From an uncultured Lachnospiraceae bacterium (GTDB lineage: Bacteria; Bacillota; Clostridia; Lachnospirales; Lachnospiraceae), in contig CAJURU010000011.1 in the NCBI GenBank assembly GCA_910588845.1, positions 30,849 to 94,848 on the forward strand: 64,000 nt of DNA. The letters run 5' to 3'. Below the pieces are notes generated by a model. It was not told where the DNA came from. It searched no databases and saw nothing but the letters and a program-made list of their open reading frames with translations. Of this stretch, positions 35,219-44,281 are shown piece by piece (within the stretch, counting starts at the first letter, position 1; every line of letters starts with the position of its first letter). The position numbers were made by a program, and so were the translations under genes.

Positions 35219-36061
35219 ATGAAGTATTTTAAGAGAGTAGTAATCCATGTATTGATTCTTACTGCGTTTCTGCTGTGTATCAGCACATTAACTGTTCGCA
35301 TACAGCAGACGGCAAAGATTGCCAACCTTTTGGCAGCGGAAGATACAAAGGAGTTTTTGCGCCGTCAGCAAGTTCCGGCAGAGTTGTATGAGACGGCCGC
35401 TAAATATGGGGAGCAGTCAGAATTTTCCAAGTATGAGTACCTGGCAGCCGCTATTCTCACAGAGCAAACCGGGCAGGGAGAATTGGAGGAGTACCTGAAA
35501 TTATTGAAACAGTATTACCCCGGCAAACTTCAGGACATTTTGAAAATAGAGCTTGCCGTATGGGAGGATTTGAAATATTTTCCGGTTCCTCTTTGTGAGA
35601 CGGATGATACGCTTGCTACTTCCTTTGAGAATTCCTGGAAGTTTGCGCGTAATTTTGGTGGGGAACGTCAGCATGAGGGCACGGATATCATGGCTTTGGT
35701 CAATGAGCGCGGGCGTTATCCCATTATCAGTATGACGGATGGCACGGTAGAAAAGATAGGCTGGCTGAGGCTGGGCGGCTACCGCATCGGTATCCGTTCC
35801 CCCAGCGGCGGTTACTATTACTATGCCCATCTCTATGATTATGCCAAAGATTTTCAAGAGGGCGATGAGGTGAAAGCCGGAGAACTGCTGGGCTTCATGG
35901 GTGACAGCGGCTATGGGGAGGAGGGGACGATTGGGCAGTTTGCTGTTCATCTGCATGTAGGTATCTATGTAGACGATGAAAACGGTGAGGAGATGAGCCT
36001 TAATCCCTACTGGGCGTTAAAATGGCTGGAATCACAGCGACTGTACTTTCGTGAGAGGTAA
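35219..36061 (+). CDS. M23 family metallopeptidase
   Basis: A 280-residue extracytoplasmic LytM-type endopeptidase or regulator. There is one N-terminal membrane anchor (about 8-28), a helical stem, and a C-terminal M23 domain with HEGTD (zinc His and Asp at about residues 156-160) and the HLHVG pair near 245-249. The missing intermediate residues look normal (GTVEKIGWLRLGGYRIGI), so it is probably catalytically active on peptidoglycan cross-bridges. The short stem recalls sporulation M23 proteins, but nothing assigns it to a stage. It abuts the next gene. Confidence 0.88.
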   Translation: MKYFKRVVIHVLILTAFLLCISTLTVRIQQTAKIANLLAAEDTKEFLRRQQVPAELYETAAKYGEQSEFSKYEYLAAAILTEQTGQGELEEYLKLLKQYYPGKLQDILKIELAVWEDLKYFPVPLCETDDTLATSFENSWKFARNFGGERQHEGTDIMALVNERGRYPIISMTDGTVEKIGWLRLGGYRIGIRSPSGGYYYYAHLYDYAKDFQEGDEVKAGELLGFMGDSGYGEEGTIGQFAVHLHVGIYVDDENGEEMSLNPYWALKWLESQRLYFRER

Positions 36062-36109
36062 ATGCTTTGGGGTATTTACCTGGCGTGGGCAACGAGTAAA
36101 GGAGGACGT

Positions 36110-36838
36110 ATGCGGTTAGACAAATATCTTGCCGATATGGGCATAGGAACCCGCAGTGAGGTAAAACAACGTATCCGTAAGAAACAAGTGTATGTCAACG
36201 GCGCGCTGCCCGCAGGTCCGCAGCAACAGGTAAATCCCGGAAAAGATGAGGTCGTCTGCCAGGGCAGGGTAATTGCTTACTTAGAATACGAATATTTCAT
36301 GCTCAACAAACCCCAGGGATGTGTGAGCGCTGTGAAAGACCAGGATCAGCAAACGGTGATGGACTTGATTACGGAAAAGAACCGTAAAGACTTGTTTCCG
36401 GTGGGCAGGCTGGATAAGGACACGGAAGGATTGTTAATTATCACAAATGACGGCGCGCTCTCCCACAACCTTTTGGCGCCCGGTAAACATGTGCCCAAGA
36501 CATATTTTGCCAAGGTTTCCGGCCAAGTGACAATGATTGATATCACAGAGTTTGCCCGCGGAATTGATATTGGAGAAGAAAAATTGACAAAGCCGGCGAA
36601 GCTTCAGATTCTCTCCTGTGAGGAAACGGTTACGGAGATTATGCTGACAATCACAGAGGGTAAATTTCATCAGGTGAAACGCATGTTTGAGGCTGTGGGT
36701 AAGGAAGTATTATTCCTGAAACGTCTTTCTATGGGAGGATTGCGGCTGGACGTATCTTTAGCGCCGGGGTCTTACCGTAGATTGACAGATGAGGAAATTA
36801 ATTTGCTGAAGAACGGCCCGCCAGCGAAGGAGAATTGA
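36110..36838 (+). CDS. RsuA/RluB-family pseudouridine synthase
   Basis: A 242-residue rRNA pseudouridine synthase. The N-terminal S4 domain (MRLDKYLADMGIGTRSEVKQ) is followed by the catalytic domain with FPVGRLDKDTEGLLIITNDG, whose Asp after RL is the nucleophile, and EGKFHQVKRMFEAVGK. The size and S4 domain fit the RsuA/RluB/E/F group; which uridine is modified cannot be read. The start at 36110 follows AAAGGAGG by 5 nt; a frame open from 36062 adds 16 residues before the S4 start. Confidence 0.93.
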   Translation: MRLDKYLADMGIGTRSEVKQRIRKKQVYVNGALPAGPQQQVNPGKDEVVCQGRVIAYLEYEYFMLNKPQGCVSAVKDQDQQTVMDLITEKNRKDLFPVGRLDKDTEGLLIITNDGALSHNLLAPGKHVPKTYFAKVSGQVTMIDITEFARGIDIGEEKLTKPAKLQILSCEETVTEIMLTITEGKFHQVKRMFEAVGKEVLFLKRLSMGGLRLDVSLAPGSYRRLTDEEINLLKNGPPAKEN

Positions 36839-36843
36839 GAATT

Positions 36844-37578
36844 ATGTTAGAAAATATACAATCAATTATATTTGATTTGGACGGTACGCTTGTGGATTCC
36901 ATGTGGCTCTGGCATGATATTGACGTAGAATTTTTGGAACAACGCGGTCTTACGCTGCCTGAAACTTACCAGTATGATATCGAGGGCATGAGTTTTACAG
37001 AAACGGCAGTTTATACGAAAGCATTGTTTCATCTTAAAGAAAGTGTGGAAGAGTTAAAATCTATCTGGAACCAGATGGCGTTTGACAAATATAGCCATGA
37101 AGTGTATTTCAAACCCGGGGCGGAGAAGTTCTTGCAATATTGCAGGCGGCGGGGTATTGCCCTTGGCATTGCCACCAGCAATTCCAAGGAGTTGGTGGAG
37201 GCTGTTACCACGGCCTTACATTTTGACGATATCATTGAGGTAGTTGTAACAGCCTGTGAAGTGGCGCACGGGAAACCTGCGCCGGATGTTTATCTGGAAG
37301 CGGCAAAGAAATTATCGGTGAAACCGGAGCACTGCCTGGTATTTGAAGACGTTCCTATGGGGATTCGCGCGGGGAAAAATGCCGGTATGCGCGTGTGCGC
37401 TGTGGAGGATTCATTTTCCGCCCATCAGGAGAAGGAGAAACGCCGGCTTGCTGATTACTATATCTCAAGCTATGAACAAGTATTGGACAATACATATGAA
37501 ATAAGGAGCGGCTATGAAGGGAACGTTTTTGCCAATCTGCCGGGAAGATATGGCAGCGCGGGGAATTGCACAGTTTGA
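36844..37578 (+). CDS. HAD family phosphatase (beta-phosphoglucomutase-like)
   Basis: A 244-residue HAD-superfamily hydrolase of class IA. Motif I is IIFDLDGTLVDSMWLW at the N-terminus; motif II (GIATSNSKELVE), the lysine loop (ACEVAHGKPAPDVY) and motif IV (CLVFEDVPMGIRAGKNAGM) follow. The alpha-helical cap fits phosphatases or phosphomutases of small sugar phosphates; substrate is unknown. The last 25 residues are encoded in the 65-nt overlap with the next gene and do not belong to the HAD fold, suggesting the stop codon was moved by mutation. ATG 36844 is chosen; TTG 36835 overlaps the previous stop. Confidence 0.87.
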   Translation: MLENIQSIIFDLDGTLVDSMWLWHDIDVEFLEQRGLTLPETYQYDIEGMSFTETAVYTKALFHLKESVEELKSIWNQMAFDKYSHEVYFKPGAEKFLQYCRRRGIALGIATSNSKELVEAVTTALHFDDIIEVVVTACEVAHGKPAPDVYLEAAKKLSVKPEHCLVFEDVPMGIRAGKNAGMRVCAVEDSFSAHQEKEKRRLADYYISSYEQVLDNTYEIRSGYEGNVFANLPGRYGSAGNCTV

Positions 37579-39412
37579 TTTTGTATATGTCATCGGGGAC
37601 GCCTATGTGGACCATCCCTCTTTTGGACATGCAATCATCAGCCGTCTTTTGCAGGCGCACGGATATTCGGTGGGCATCATTTCACAGCCGGACTGGAAAC
37701 AAATGGAGAGTATCGCCATGTACGGGGAGCCGCGTCTTGCGTTCTTGGTCAGCGCCGGAAACATGGATTCTATGGTAAACCACTACAGTGTATCGAAGCG
37801 TCTGCGTGAAAAAGATTCTTTTACTCCGGGCGGCGTCATGGGAAAGCGGCCGGACTATGCCACGATTGTATACGGTAATTTAATTCGGCAGACCTACAAG
37901 AAAACGCCGATACTTATCGGCGGCGTTGAGGCCAGCCTGCGGAGACTGGCGCATTACGATTATTGGAGCAATAAGGTAAAACGTTCCATTCTTTTAGACA
38001 GCGGGGCAGATATCCTTATGTACGGTATGGGGGAACGCAGTATCCTTGCCTTGGCGGAGGCGCTGGACAGCGGAATTGCCGTGTCCGATATCACATATGT
38101 ACCCGGAACGGTATACAAAACCCAGAAAAAAGAAGACATTTACGACGCTGTGTTTCTGCCGGAGTTCACGCAGGTAAAAGAGGACAAATCCACCTACGCC
38201 CGCAGTTTCTACCTGCAATATCAGAATACAGATGCGTTCAGCGGCAGGAGATTGGCAGAAGCTTATCCGAACAAAATCTATGTAGTTCAGAATCCTCCGG
38301 CAGAACCTCTGAGCCAAATGGAAATGGATGATATTTACGCACTGCCTTATATGCGCGCTTACCATCCTTCGTATGAGCCGTTGGGCGGCGTTCCGGCTAT
38401 CGAGGAGGTCAGATTCAGCATTACTAGCAACCGCGGATGTTTTGGCGGATGCAATTTTTGTGCGCTGACCTTTCACCAGGGGCGGATTATTCAGTCCCGA
38501 AGTCATGCATCCATTGTAAAAGAGGCGGAACTTCTGACAAAAGAGCCGGATTTCAAGGGATACATCCATGATGTGGGCGGGCCCACGGCAAATTTCCGTT
38601 TCCCAGCGTGTGACAAACAAATGCAAAAAGGGGTCTGTCCCAACAAGCAATGTTTGTTTCCCAGTCCCTGTAAGAATTTAAAGGCAGATCATGAGGATTA
38701 CTTGAAATTGCTGCGCAAATTGCGGAGCATTCCCGGCGTCAAAAAGGTGTTTATCCGCTCCGGCATCCGTTTTGACTATGTCTTGGCAGATAAAGCCCGC
38801 ACTTTTTTGCGGGAACTGTGTCAATATCATGTCAGCGGTCAGTTAAAGGTAGCGCCAGAACATATTTCCGACAAGGTTTTAGAAAAAATGGGCAAACCAA
38901 AATCCGCCGTTTACCATCAGTTTGTCCGAGAGTACGAGAACATGAATGAAAAATTGGGTAAGAAACAGTATCTTGTACCATATCTGATGTCCTCGCACCC
39001 CGGTTCCACGCTGCAAGAAGCGGTAGAACTGGCGGAATTCTTGCGGGATCTCGGCTATATGCCGCAGCAGGTGCAGGATTTTTACCCCACGCCCTCCACG
39101 ATTTCCACCTGTATGTACTATACCGGTTTAGATCCGCGTACCATGGAGCCGGTATATGTAGCGCACAACCCGCATGAGAAAGCTATGCAGCGCGCTTTAA
39201 TTCAATATCGGGAACCTAAGAATTATAGTCTGGTAAAAGAAGCCTTGCTAAAAACCGGACGGGCAGATTTGATTGGCTTTGACAAGAAGTGTTTGATTCC
39301 TCCCAGGAAAATGGCGGATAAAGGTTCGGCGAATGCGAAGGCAAAATCGAAGAAAAAAGCAACTTCCAACGCCAGGAAAAAATCAAATGTGAGCAAAAAG
39401 AGGAGAAGATAA
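37514..39412 (+). CDS. YgiQ family radical SAM protein
   Basis: A 632-residue YgiQ-type protein. An N-terminal nucleotide- or B12-fold-like domain (YVIGDAYVDHPSFGHAIISR) and SLRRLAHYDYWSNKV precede the radical SAM domain with GCFGGCNFCALTFHQGR (CxxxCxxC) at about residues 314-330, further Cys motifs (CPNKQCLFPSPC) and YPTPSTISTCMYYTG. The reaction is not known. The C-terminal 45 residues are Lys-rich and probably bind RNA or are disordered. The ATG lies 5 nt after AAGGAG, inside the end of the HAD gene. Its stop overlaps the next start (TAATG). Confidence 0.92.
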   Translation: MKGTFLPICREDMAARGIAQFDFVYVIGDAYVDHPSFGHAIISRLLQAHGYSVGIISQPDWKQMESIAMYGEPRLAFLVSAGNMDSMVNHYSVSKRLREKDSFTPGGVMGKRPDYATIVYGNLIRQTYKKTPILIGGVEASLRRLAHYDYWSNKVKRSILLDSGADILMYGMGERSILALAEALDSGIAVSDITYVPGTVYKTQKKEDIYDAVFLPEFTQVKEDKSTYARSFYLQYQNTDAFSGRRLAEAYPNKIYVVQNPPAEPLSQMEMDDIYALPYMRAYHPSYEPLGGVPAIEEVRFSITSNRGCFGGCNFCALTFHQGRIIQSRSHASIVKEAELLTKEPDFKGYIHDVGGPTANFRFPACDKQMQKGVCPNKQCLFPSPCKNLKADHEDYLKLLRKLRSIPGVKKVFIRSGIRFDYVLADKARTFLRELCQYHVSGQLKVAPEHISDKVLEKMGKPKSAVYHQFVREYENMNEKLGKKQYLVPYLMSSHPGSTLQEAVELAEFLRDLGYMPQQVQDFYPTPSTISTCMYYTGLDPRTMEPVYVAHNPHEKAMQRALIQYREPKNYSLVKEALLKTGRADLIGFDKKCLIPPRKMADKGSANAKAKSKKKATSNARKKSNVSKKRRR

Positions 39413-40440
39413 TGCAAAGTTTCCAGATAGGCAAAAATGAAGCTGGCCAGCGGTTTGATAAATATCTGAAGAAGCTCTTGTCCGAGGCTTCGGGAAGCTT
39501 CATCTATAAAATGCTCCGCAAGAAGAATATCACCTTGAATGGAAAAAAAGCGAACGGCTCAGAAAAACTTAACGTACAAGATGAGGTAACATTGTTCTTC
39601 AGTGAAGAGACGTTTGCCAAATTTGCCTCGCCAATGAAAAGAATTTCCCTGGAAACCTCTGTCAGTAATTATCCGTATAAGCCGCTGGATATTGTCTATG
39701 AAGATGCGGATATTTTAATCATCAACAAACCTGCCGGCATGTTATCGCAGAAAGCAAAGCCCGATGATATTTCGGCAAACGAGTATATCATTGGCTATCT
39801 TCTGCGCAGCCATTCTATTACAGCAAAAGAGTTGGCAACCTTTCGTCCTTCTATCTGTAATCGTCTGGATTACAATACGTCAGGGCTTCTAATTGCAGGC
39901 AAAAGCCTCAAAGGCTTACAGGAAATGGCCGAGCAGTTAAACAGCCGGGATATCGAAAAGCATTACCGTTGTCTGGTAAAAGGATGGATTCAGAAACCGC
40001 AGATGATAGACGGCTGGCTGCTAAAAGAGGAAAAGGACAATCGTGTACAGATATCTACGACGAAGTTGCCGGGGGGCAAATATATTAGGACAAGTTATAC
40101 GCCGCTTGCCTGTTATCAGAAGAAATCCTCAAGCCGTGGAGATGGTCGTCTGAAAAAGATAGGTAAAAAAGATATGGATGGCGATATGGATAATTTTACG
40201 TTACTTGACGTGCATCTCATCACTGGACGTTCTCACCAGATACGGGCGCATTTAGCATCGGTGGGCCATCCCATTGTTGGAGATGGCAAATATGGCGACA
40301 AAAAGACAAATGACTTCTTTGCGCGCCGATTCCATATCTGTGGGCAGATGCTTCAGGCATATCTCTTAAGGCTCAATGACGGCCGGGAATTTGAAGCTCC
40401 GGCTACCGCTGAATTTGAGCGGGTATTGGGAAGAATATAG
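39412..40440 (+). CDS. RluA/RluD-family pseudouridine synthase
   Basis: A 342-residue pseudouridine synthase. An S4-like N-terminus (QRFDKYLKKLLSEASGSFIY) precedes the catalytic RluA domain: IVYEDADILIINKPAGML, CNRLDYNTSGLLIAGKS (catalytic Asp after RL, about residue 153) and LITGRSHQIRAHLASVGHP. The RluC/RluD branch modifies 23S rRNA. There is an insertion of about 20 basic residues before the GRSHQIR motif. It starts one base into the stop of the YgiQ gene, so the two are coupled, and recU follows by 17 nt. Confidence 0.94.
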   Translation: MQSFQIGKNEAGQRFDKYLKKLLSEASGSFIYKMLRKKNITLNGKKANGSEKLNVQDEVTLFFSEETFAKFASPMKRISLETSVSNYPYKPLDIVYEDADILIINKPAGMLSQKAKPDDISANEYIIGYLLRSHSITAKELATFRPSICNRLDYNTSGLLIAGKSLKGLQEMAEQLNSRDIEKHYRCLVKGWIQKPQMIDGWLLKEEKDNRVQISTTKLPGGKYIRTSYTPLACYQKKSSSRGDGRLKKIGKKDMDGDMDNFTLLDVHLITGRSHQIRAHLASVGHPIVGDGKYGDKKTNDFFARRFHICGQMLQAYLLRLNDGREFEAPATAEFERVLGRI

Positions 40441-40457
40441 AAAGGACGGTTACTTAT

Positions 40458-40991
40458 ATGCCGACATGGAATTCAAGAGGGCTTCGAGGTTCTACGCTGG
40501 AAGAACTGGTAAATCTCACCAACGAGAAATATGCGGAGCATGGGCTTGCGCTGATCCAGAAAGTGCCGACTCCCATTACGCCCCTCAAAATCGACAAAGA
40601 CAGCCGCCATATTACGCTTGCCTATTTTGACCAGAAGAGTACCGTTGACTATATCGGGGCTGTGCAGGGGATTCCCGTTTGCTTCGACGCGAAAGAGTGC
40701 CATACGGACACGTTCCCCTTGCAGAACATTCATCCCCATCAGGTGGAGTTTATGGGAAAATTTGAAGAACAGCAGGGAATTGCATTTTTGCTGATATTTT
40801 ACTCCCATCGCAATGAAGCCTATTATCTGCGCTATCAAAGATTGATGGAATTTTGGTCGCGCGCGGAGGAAGGCGGCAGAAAGAGTTTTCGTTATGAGGA
40901 GTTGGAACCGGAGTATTTTCTATCGTCTAAGGGCGGTATATTAATTCCCTATTTGGACGCTATGCAGAAAGATTTAGAAAAACGCGGTTGA
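40458..40991 (+). CDS. recU: Holliday junction resolvase RecU
   Basis: A 177-residue RecU, which cleaves four-way junctions produced by RuvAB in Firmicutes. The N-terminal NSRGLRGSTLEELVNLTNEK and the nuclease core STVDYIGAVQGIPVCFDAKE are present; the catalytic set is the Asp of VDYIG and the D-A-K of FDAKE, where Bacillus subtilis has E-A-K. HQVEFMGKFEEQQGIAFLL follows. RecU is the expected partner for the ruvA and ruvB genes earlier in the window. In Bacillus it pairs with ponA; here it ends the ygiQ-rluD unit. Confidence 0.93.
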   Translation: MPTWNSRGLRGSTLEELVNLTNEKYAEHGLALIQKVPTPITPLKIDKDSRHITLAYFDQKSTVDYIGAVQGIPVCFDAKECHTDTFPLQNIHPHQVEFMGKFEEQQGIAFLLIFYSHRNEAYYLRYQRLMEFWSRAEEGGRKSFRYEELEPEYFLSSKGGILIPYLDAMQKDLEKRG

Positions 40992-41016
40992 CTTTTGGCA
41001 AGACCTTCGATATAAT
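40988..41016 (+). promoter_or_regulatory. Sigma-A promoter of the his operon
   Basis: TTGACT (40988-40993, overlapping the recU stop), a 17-bp spacer and a perfect TATAAT (41011-41016), with a leader of about 68 nt before hisZ. The leader is too short for a T-box; a small AACAC/GTGTT hairpin is the only structure in it. How histidine controls the operon is not visible. Confidence 0.75.
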
Positions 41017-41090
41017 AAGCAATGTTTAACCTGATAACACGGTAACACGTTAAAGTGTTGATTTTAATTTTAGAAAGGAAATTTACCTAA

Positions 41091-42275
41091 ATGAAACGTA
41101 GACTGTTACATACCCCAGAGGGGGTTCGGGATATCTATAATATGGAATGTGCAAGGAAACTGATATTACAACAGAACTTGCAGGATTTATTGAAAAAGTA
41201 CGGATATCATGCCATTGAGACGCCGACGTTTGAATTTTTTGATATATTCAGTCGGGAAATCGGCACAACCCCATCGAAGGATTTATATAAATTTTTTGAC
41301 AGAGAGGGGAATACGCTGGTATTGCGCCCGGATATGACGCCCTCCATTGCCAGGTGCGTGGCAAAATATTATGCGGATGAAGAATTTCCGGTGCGCCTCT
41401 GTTATATGGGAAACACGTTTATCAACAATAACAGTTACCAGGGTAGATTGAAGGAGAGTACGCAATTGGGCGCAGAGCTGGTAGGCGATAATTCCGTGGC
41501 GGCAGACGCTGAGATTCTCGCACTAGTCGTCGATTCTCTGAAGACGGCCGGTCTTTTGGAATTTCAAATCGGCGTAGGGCATACAGATTTCTTCCGTGGA
41601 TTGGTGCAGGCGGCTGAGTTAAAAGAAGAGGAGGAACAGGAGCTTATCGAACTGATTTCCAATAAGAATTTCTTTGGCGTGGAAGAGCTCGTAGATTCGC
41701 TTCATCTTTCACTGGAACTGCAAGAATTGTTTTCTATGCTGGGAAATCTCTGTATGACGGACGATATGATGTGCAAGGCAAAAAAACTTTCCCAAAATTA
41801 CCCGGTTATCTTGCGTGCGCTGGAACGTTTAGAGTCTTTAATGCAGGTTTTGTCTTGTTATCATGTGGAAAAATATGTGTCAATTGAGCTTGGCATGCTC
41901 AGCAGTTACCATTACTATACAGGCATTATTTTTGCCGGTTACACATTTGGCAGCGGCGAACCGATTGTCAAAGGAGGACGTTATGATAATCTGATGGATT
42001 ATTTTGGTAAGCATGCGCCCTCCATTGGTTTTGCGGTTGTGACAGACCAGCTTCTGGCCGCTTTGGCAAGACAGAAAATTGACATAGCAGTTGAAAATAA
42101 CCAGACATTGATTGTGTATCACAGAGAGCAGCGGCAGGAGGCGATTTGGCGGGCCGTTTCGCTGCGCGAACAAAATCTTGGAGCCGCGCTTGTGTGCTGG
42201 GAGGATGATAAGACGGAGGCAGATTATCGCGCATATGCGCAGCGCATGCATATGCAGGCGATTATGTTTATCTGA
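41091..42275 (+). CDS. hisZ: ATP phosphoribosyltransferase regulatory subunit
   Basis: A 394-residue HisZ, a histidyl-tRNA-synthetase-like protein that lacks aminoacylation and activates the short HisG. The HisRS-like start (TPEGVRDIYNMECARKLIL), class II motif 2 (VLRPDMTPSIARCVAKYY) and the histidine-binding GYTFGSGEPIVKGGRYDNL are visible. The C-terminal anticodon-binding domain of HisRS is largely replaced. Its presence next to a 211-residue HisG confirms the hetero-octameric HisZG enzyme that opens histidine synthesis and receives feedback inhibition. Confidence 0.94.
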   Translation: MKRRLLHTPEGVRDIYNMECARKLILQQNLQDLLKKYGYHAIETPTFEFFDIFSREIGTTPSKDLYKFFDREGNTLVLRPDMTPSIARCVAKYYADEEFPVRLCYMGNTFINNNSYQGRLKESTQLGAELVGDNSVAADAEILALVVDSLKTAGLLEFQIGVGHTDFFRGLVQAAELKEEEEQELIELISNKNFFGVEELVDSLHLSLELQELFSMLGNLCMTDDMMCKAKKLSQNYPVILRALERLESLMQVLSCYHVEKYVSIELGMLSSYHYYTGIIFAGYTFGSGEPIVKGGRYDNLMDYFGKHAPSIGFAVVTDQLLAALARQKIDIAVENNQTLIVYHREQRQEAIWRAVSLREQNLGAALVCWEDDKTEADYRAYAQRMHMQAIMFI

Positions 42276-42317
42276 TACTTGCAAATTATAATGGGGGTAC
42301 ACAGAATGGAGGAAACA

Positions 42318-42953
42318 ATGAGATATTTGACATTTGCATTGGGCAAAGGACGGTTGGCGAAACAGACGCTTTCTACTTTTGAGAAAATAGGCATTACCTG
42401 CCATGAAATGAAAGACAAAGATACCCGCAAGTTAATCTTTGTCAATGAAGAGCTGAAACTGAAATTTTTCCTTGCCAAAGGGCCGGATGTGCCGACTTAT
42501 GTGGAGTACGGCGCGGCTGATATCGGCGTAGTCGGTAAAGACACGATTTTAGAGGAAGCGCGTAACATTTATGAAGTGCTGGACTTAGGGTTTGGCAAAT
42601 GCAGGATGTGTGTCTGCGGACCCAAGGACGCTAAGGAATTGCTGCAGCACCATGAATTAATTCGCGTTGCTACCAAATATCCAAGGATCGCCAAGGATTA
42701 TTTCTATAATAAGAAACACCAAACTGTGGAGATTATCAAACTTAACGGTTCCATAGAGCTTGCGCCGATCGTCGGTCTGTCTGAAGTGATTGTCGATATT
42801 GTGGAGACCGGTTCCACACTGCGGGAAAATGGGCTCGGCGTGTTGGAAGAGGTTTGTCCCCTGTCGGCACGAATGGTGGTAAACCAGGTCAGCATGAAGA
42901 TGGAAAATGAGCGCATCACAAAGTTAATCCGCGATCTGAAGGAAGTCCTTTAG
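42318..42953 (+). CDS. hisG: ATP phosphoribosyltransferase, short form
   Basis: A 211-residue HisG catalysing condensation of ATP and PRPP, the first step of histidine synthesis. LTFALGKGRLAKQTL opens the protein and the PRPP loop VDIVETGSTLRENGL is near residue 165. It lacks the C-terminal ACT-like regulatory domain of long HisG, so it depends on HisZ encoded just upstream. The start at 42318 is 6 nt after GGAGG; the frame open from 42279 has 13 extra residues not found in the family. Confidence 0.95.
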   Translation: MRYLTFALGKGRLAKQTLSTFEKIGITCHEMKDKDTRKLIFVNEELKLKFFLAKGPDVPTYVEYGAADIGVVGKDTILEEARNIYEVLDLGFGKCRMCVCGPKDAKELLQHHELIRVATKYPRIAKDYFYNKKHQTVEIIKLNGSIELAPIVGLSEVIVDIVETGSTLRENGLGVLEEVCPLSARMVVNQVSMKMENERITKLIRDLKEVL

Positions 42954-42977
42954 GTAAGAGATAAGGAGGAAATTTCC

Positions 42978-44270
42978 ATGAGAATTTTAAAATTAACAGA
43001 GGATACCAGGAAAAACCTTCTGGAAGACCTTTTGAAACGAAGTCCCAACAGTTATAAACAATATGAAGATAATGTAAATGAGATTATTGAAAATGTTCGC
43101 AGGAACGGTGACAGCGCCGTCTTTTCTTATACCAAACAATTTGACGGCGCCGATATCCATGAGGAAAATATACGCGTAACGCGAGGTGAAATTGACCGGG
43201 CCTATGAGCTCGTGGATGACAAGCTCATTGAGGTCATGAAGAAATCGCTGGAAAATATACGCACGTATCATGAGAAACAGAAGCAGTACAGTTGGTTTGA
43301 CAGCAGACCGGACGGTGTTTTATTGGGACAGAAGGTGACGCCGCTTGCGCGCGTGGGCGTGTATGTGCCGGGAGGGAAGGCCGCCTACCCATCTTCTGTA
43401 TTGATGAACGTACTGCCGGCGAAAGTAGCGGGCGTAGGAAAAATTGTCATGACAACCCCCTGTAACCGGGAAGGGCATGTAAACCCTGCCACTTTAGCGG
43501 CAGCGGATCTTGCGGGCGTTGATGAAATTTATAAAGTGGGCGGCGCCCAGGCAGTTGCGGCGCTTGCATTCGGCACAAAGAGCATTCCTAAGGTGGACAA
43601 GATTGTCGGCCCGGGAAATATCTATGTGGCCTTGGCGAAGAAGGCCGTATTCGGGCATGTGAACATTGACTCCATTGCCGGGCCGAGTGAAATTCTTGTA
43701 CTTGCCGATGAAAGCGCAAATCCGCGGTATGTGGCGGCAGATTTGTTGTCTCAGGCAGAGCATGACGAACTGGCGAGCGCAATTTTAATTACGACCAGTG
43801 AAACGCTCGCCAAGCAGGTTTCCGCAGAAATTGACAATTTCACCGCCGTACTTTCCCGCAAAGACATTATAGAGAAATCGTTGGAAAACTACGGTTATAT
43901 TCTGGTGGCTGAGGATATGGAAGAGGCTGTAAACGCTGTTAATGAGATTGCCTCCGAGCATCTTGAGATTTTGACAGCAAATCCTTTTGAGACGATGATG
44001 AAAATTCAAAACGCCGGCGCTATCTTCTTGGGAGAATATGCCAGCGAGCCTTTGGGCGACTATTTTGCCGGGCCCAACCATGTACTCCCAACGAATGGGA
44101 CGGCAAAGTTTTTCTCCCCGCTGAGTGTAGATGATTTCATCAAAAAATCCAGCATCATTTCCTATTCCAGGGAGGCGCTGGAACCAATTTACAAGGATAT
44201 CGTACAATTTGCAGAGTCAGAACGGTTGACGGCTCATGCAAATTCGATTAAAGTAAGGTTTGAGGATTAG
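42978..44270 (+). CDS. hisD: Histidinol dehydrogenase
   Basis: A 430-residue zinc enzyme that oxidises L-histidinol to L-histidine in the last two steps of the pathway. Hallmarks include RVGVYVPGGKAAYPSSVLM, DEIYKVGGAQAVAALAFGT, DKIVGPGNIYVALAKK, IAGPSEILVLAD, and the zinc and catalytic residues in LLSQAEHDELAS and ASEHLEI. AAGGAGG lies before the ATG. Spacing to hisG is 24 nt and to hisB 11 nt. Confidence 0.97.
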   Translation: MRILKLTEDTRKNLLEDLLKRSPNSYKQYEDNVNEIIENVRRNGDSAVFSYTKQFDGADIHEENIRVTRGEIDRAYELVDDKLIEVMKKSLENIRTYHEKQKQYSWFDSRPDGVLLGQKVTPLARVGVYVPGGKAAYPSSVLMNVLPAKVAGVGKIVMTTPCNREGHVNPATLAAADLAGVDEIYKVGGAQAVAALAFGTKSIPKVDKIVGPGNIYVALAKKAVFGHVNIDSIAGPSEILVLADESANPRYVAADLLSQAEHDELASAILITTSETLAKQVSAEIDNFTAVLSRKDIIEKSLENYGYILVAEDMEEAVNAVNEIASEHLEILTANPFETMMKIQNAGAIFLGEYASEPLGDYFAGPNHVLPTNGTAKFFSPLSVDDFIKKSSIISYSREALEPIYKDIVQFAESERLTAHANSIKVRFED

Positions 44271-44281
44271 GAGGGATTACC

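Noticed and set aside
37994..38650. 218-codon open frame on the minus strand
   Set aside because: It is antisense to the YgiQ radical SAM gene and has no motif or ribosome-binding site.
41017..41090. T-box or attenuator in the his leader
   Set aside because: The leader is only about 70 nt, with no specifier loop, T-box sequence or terminator.
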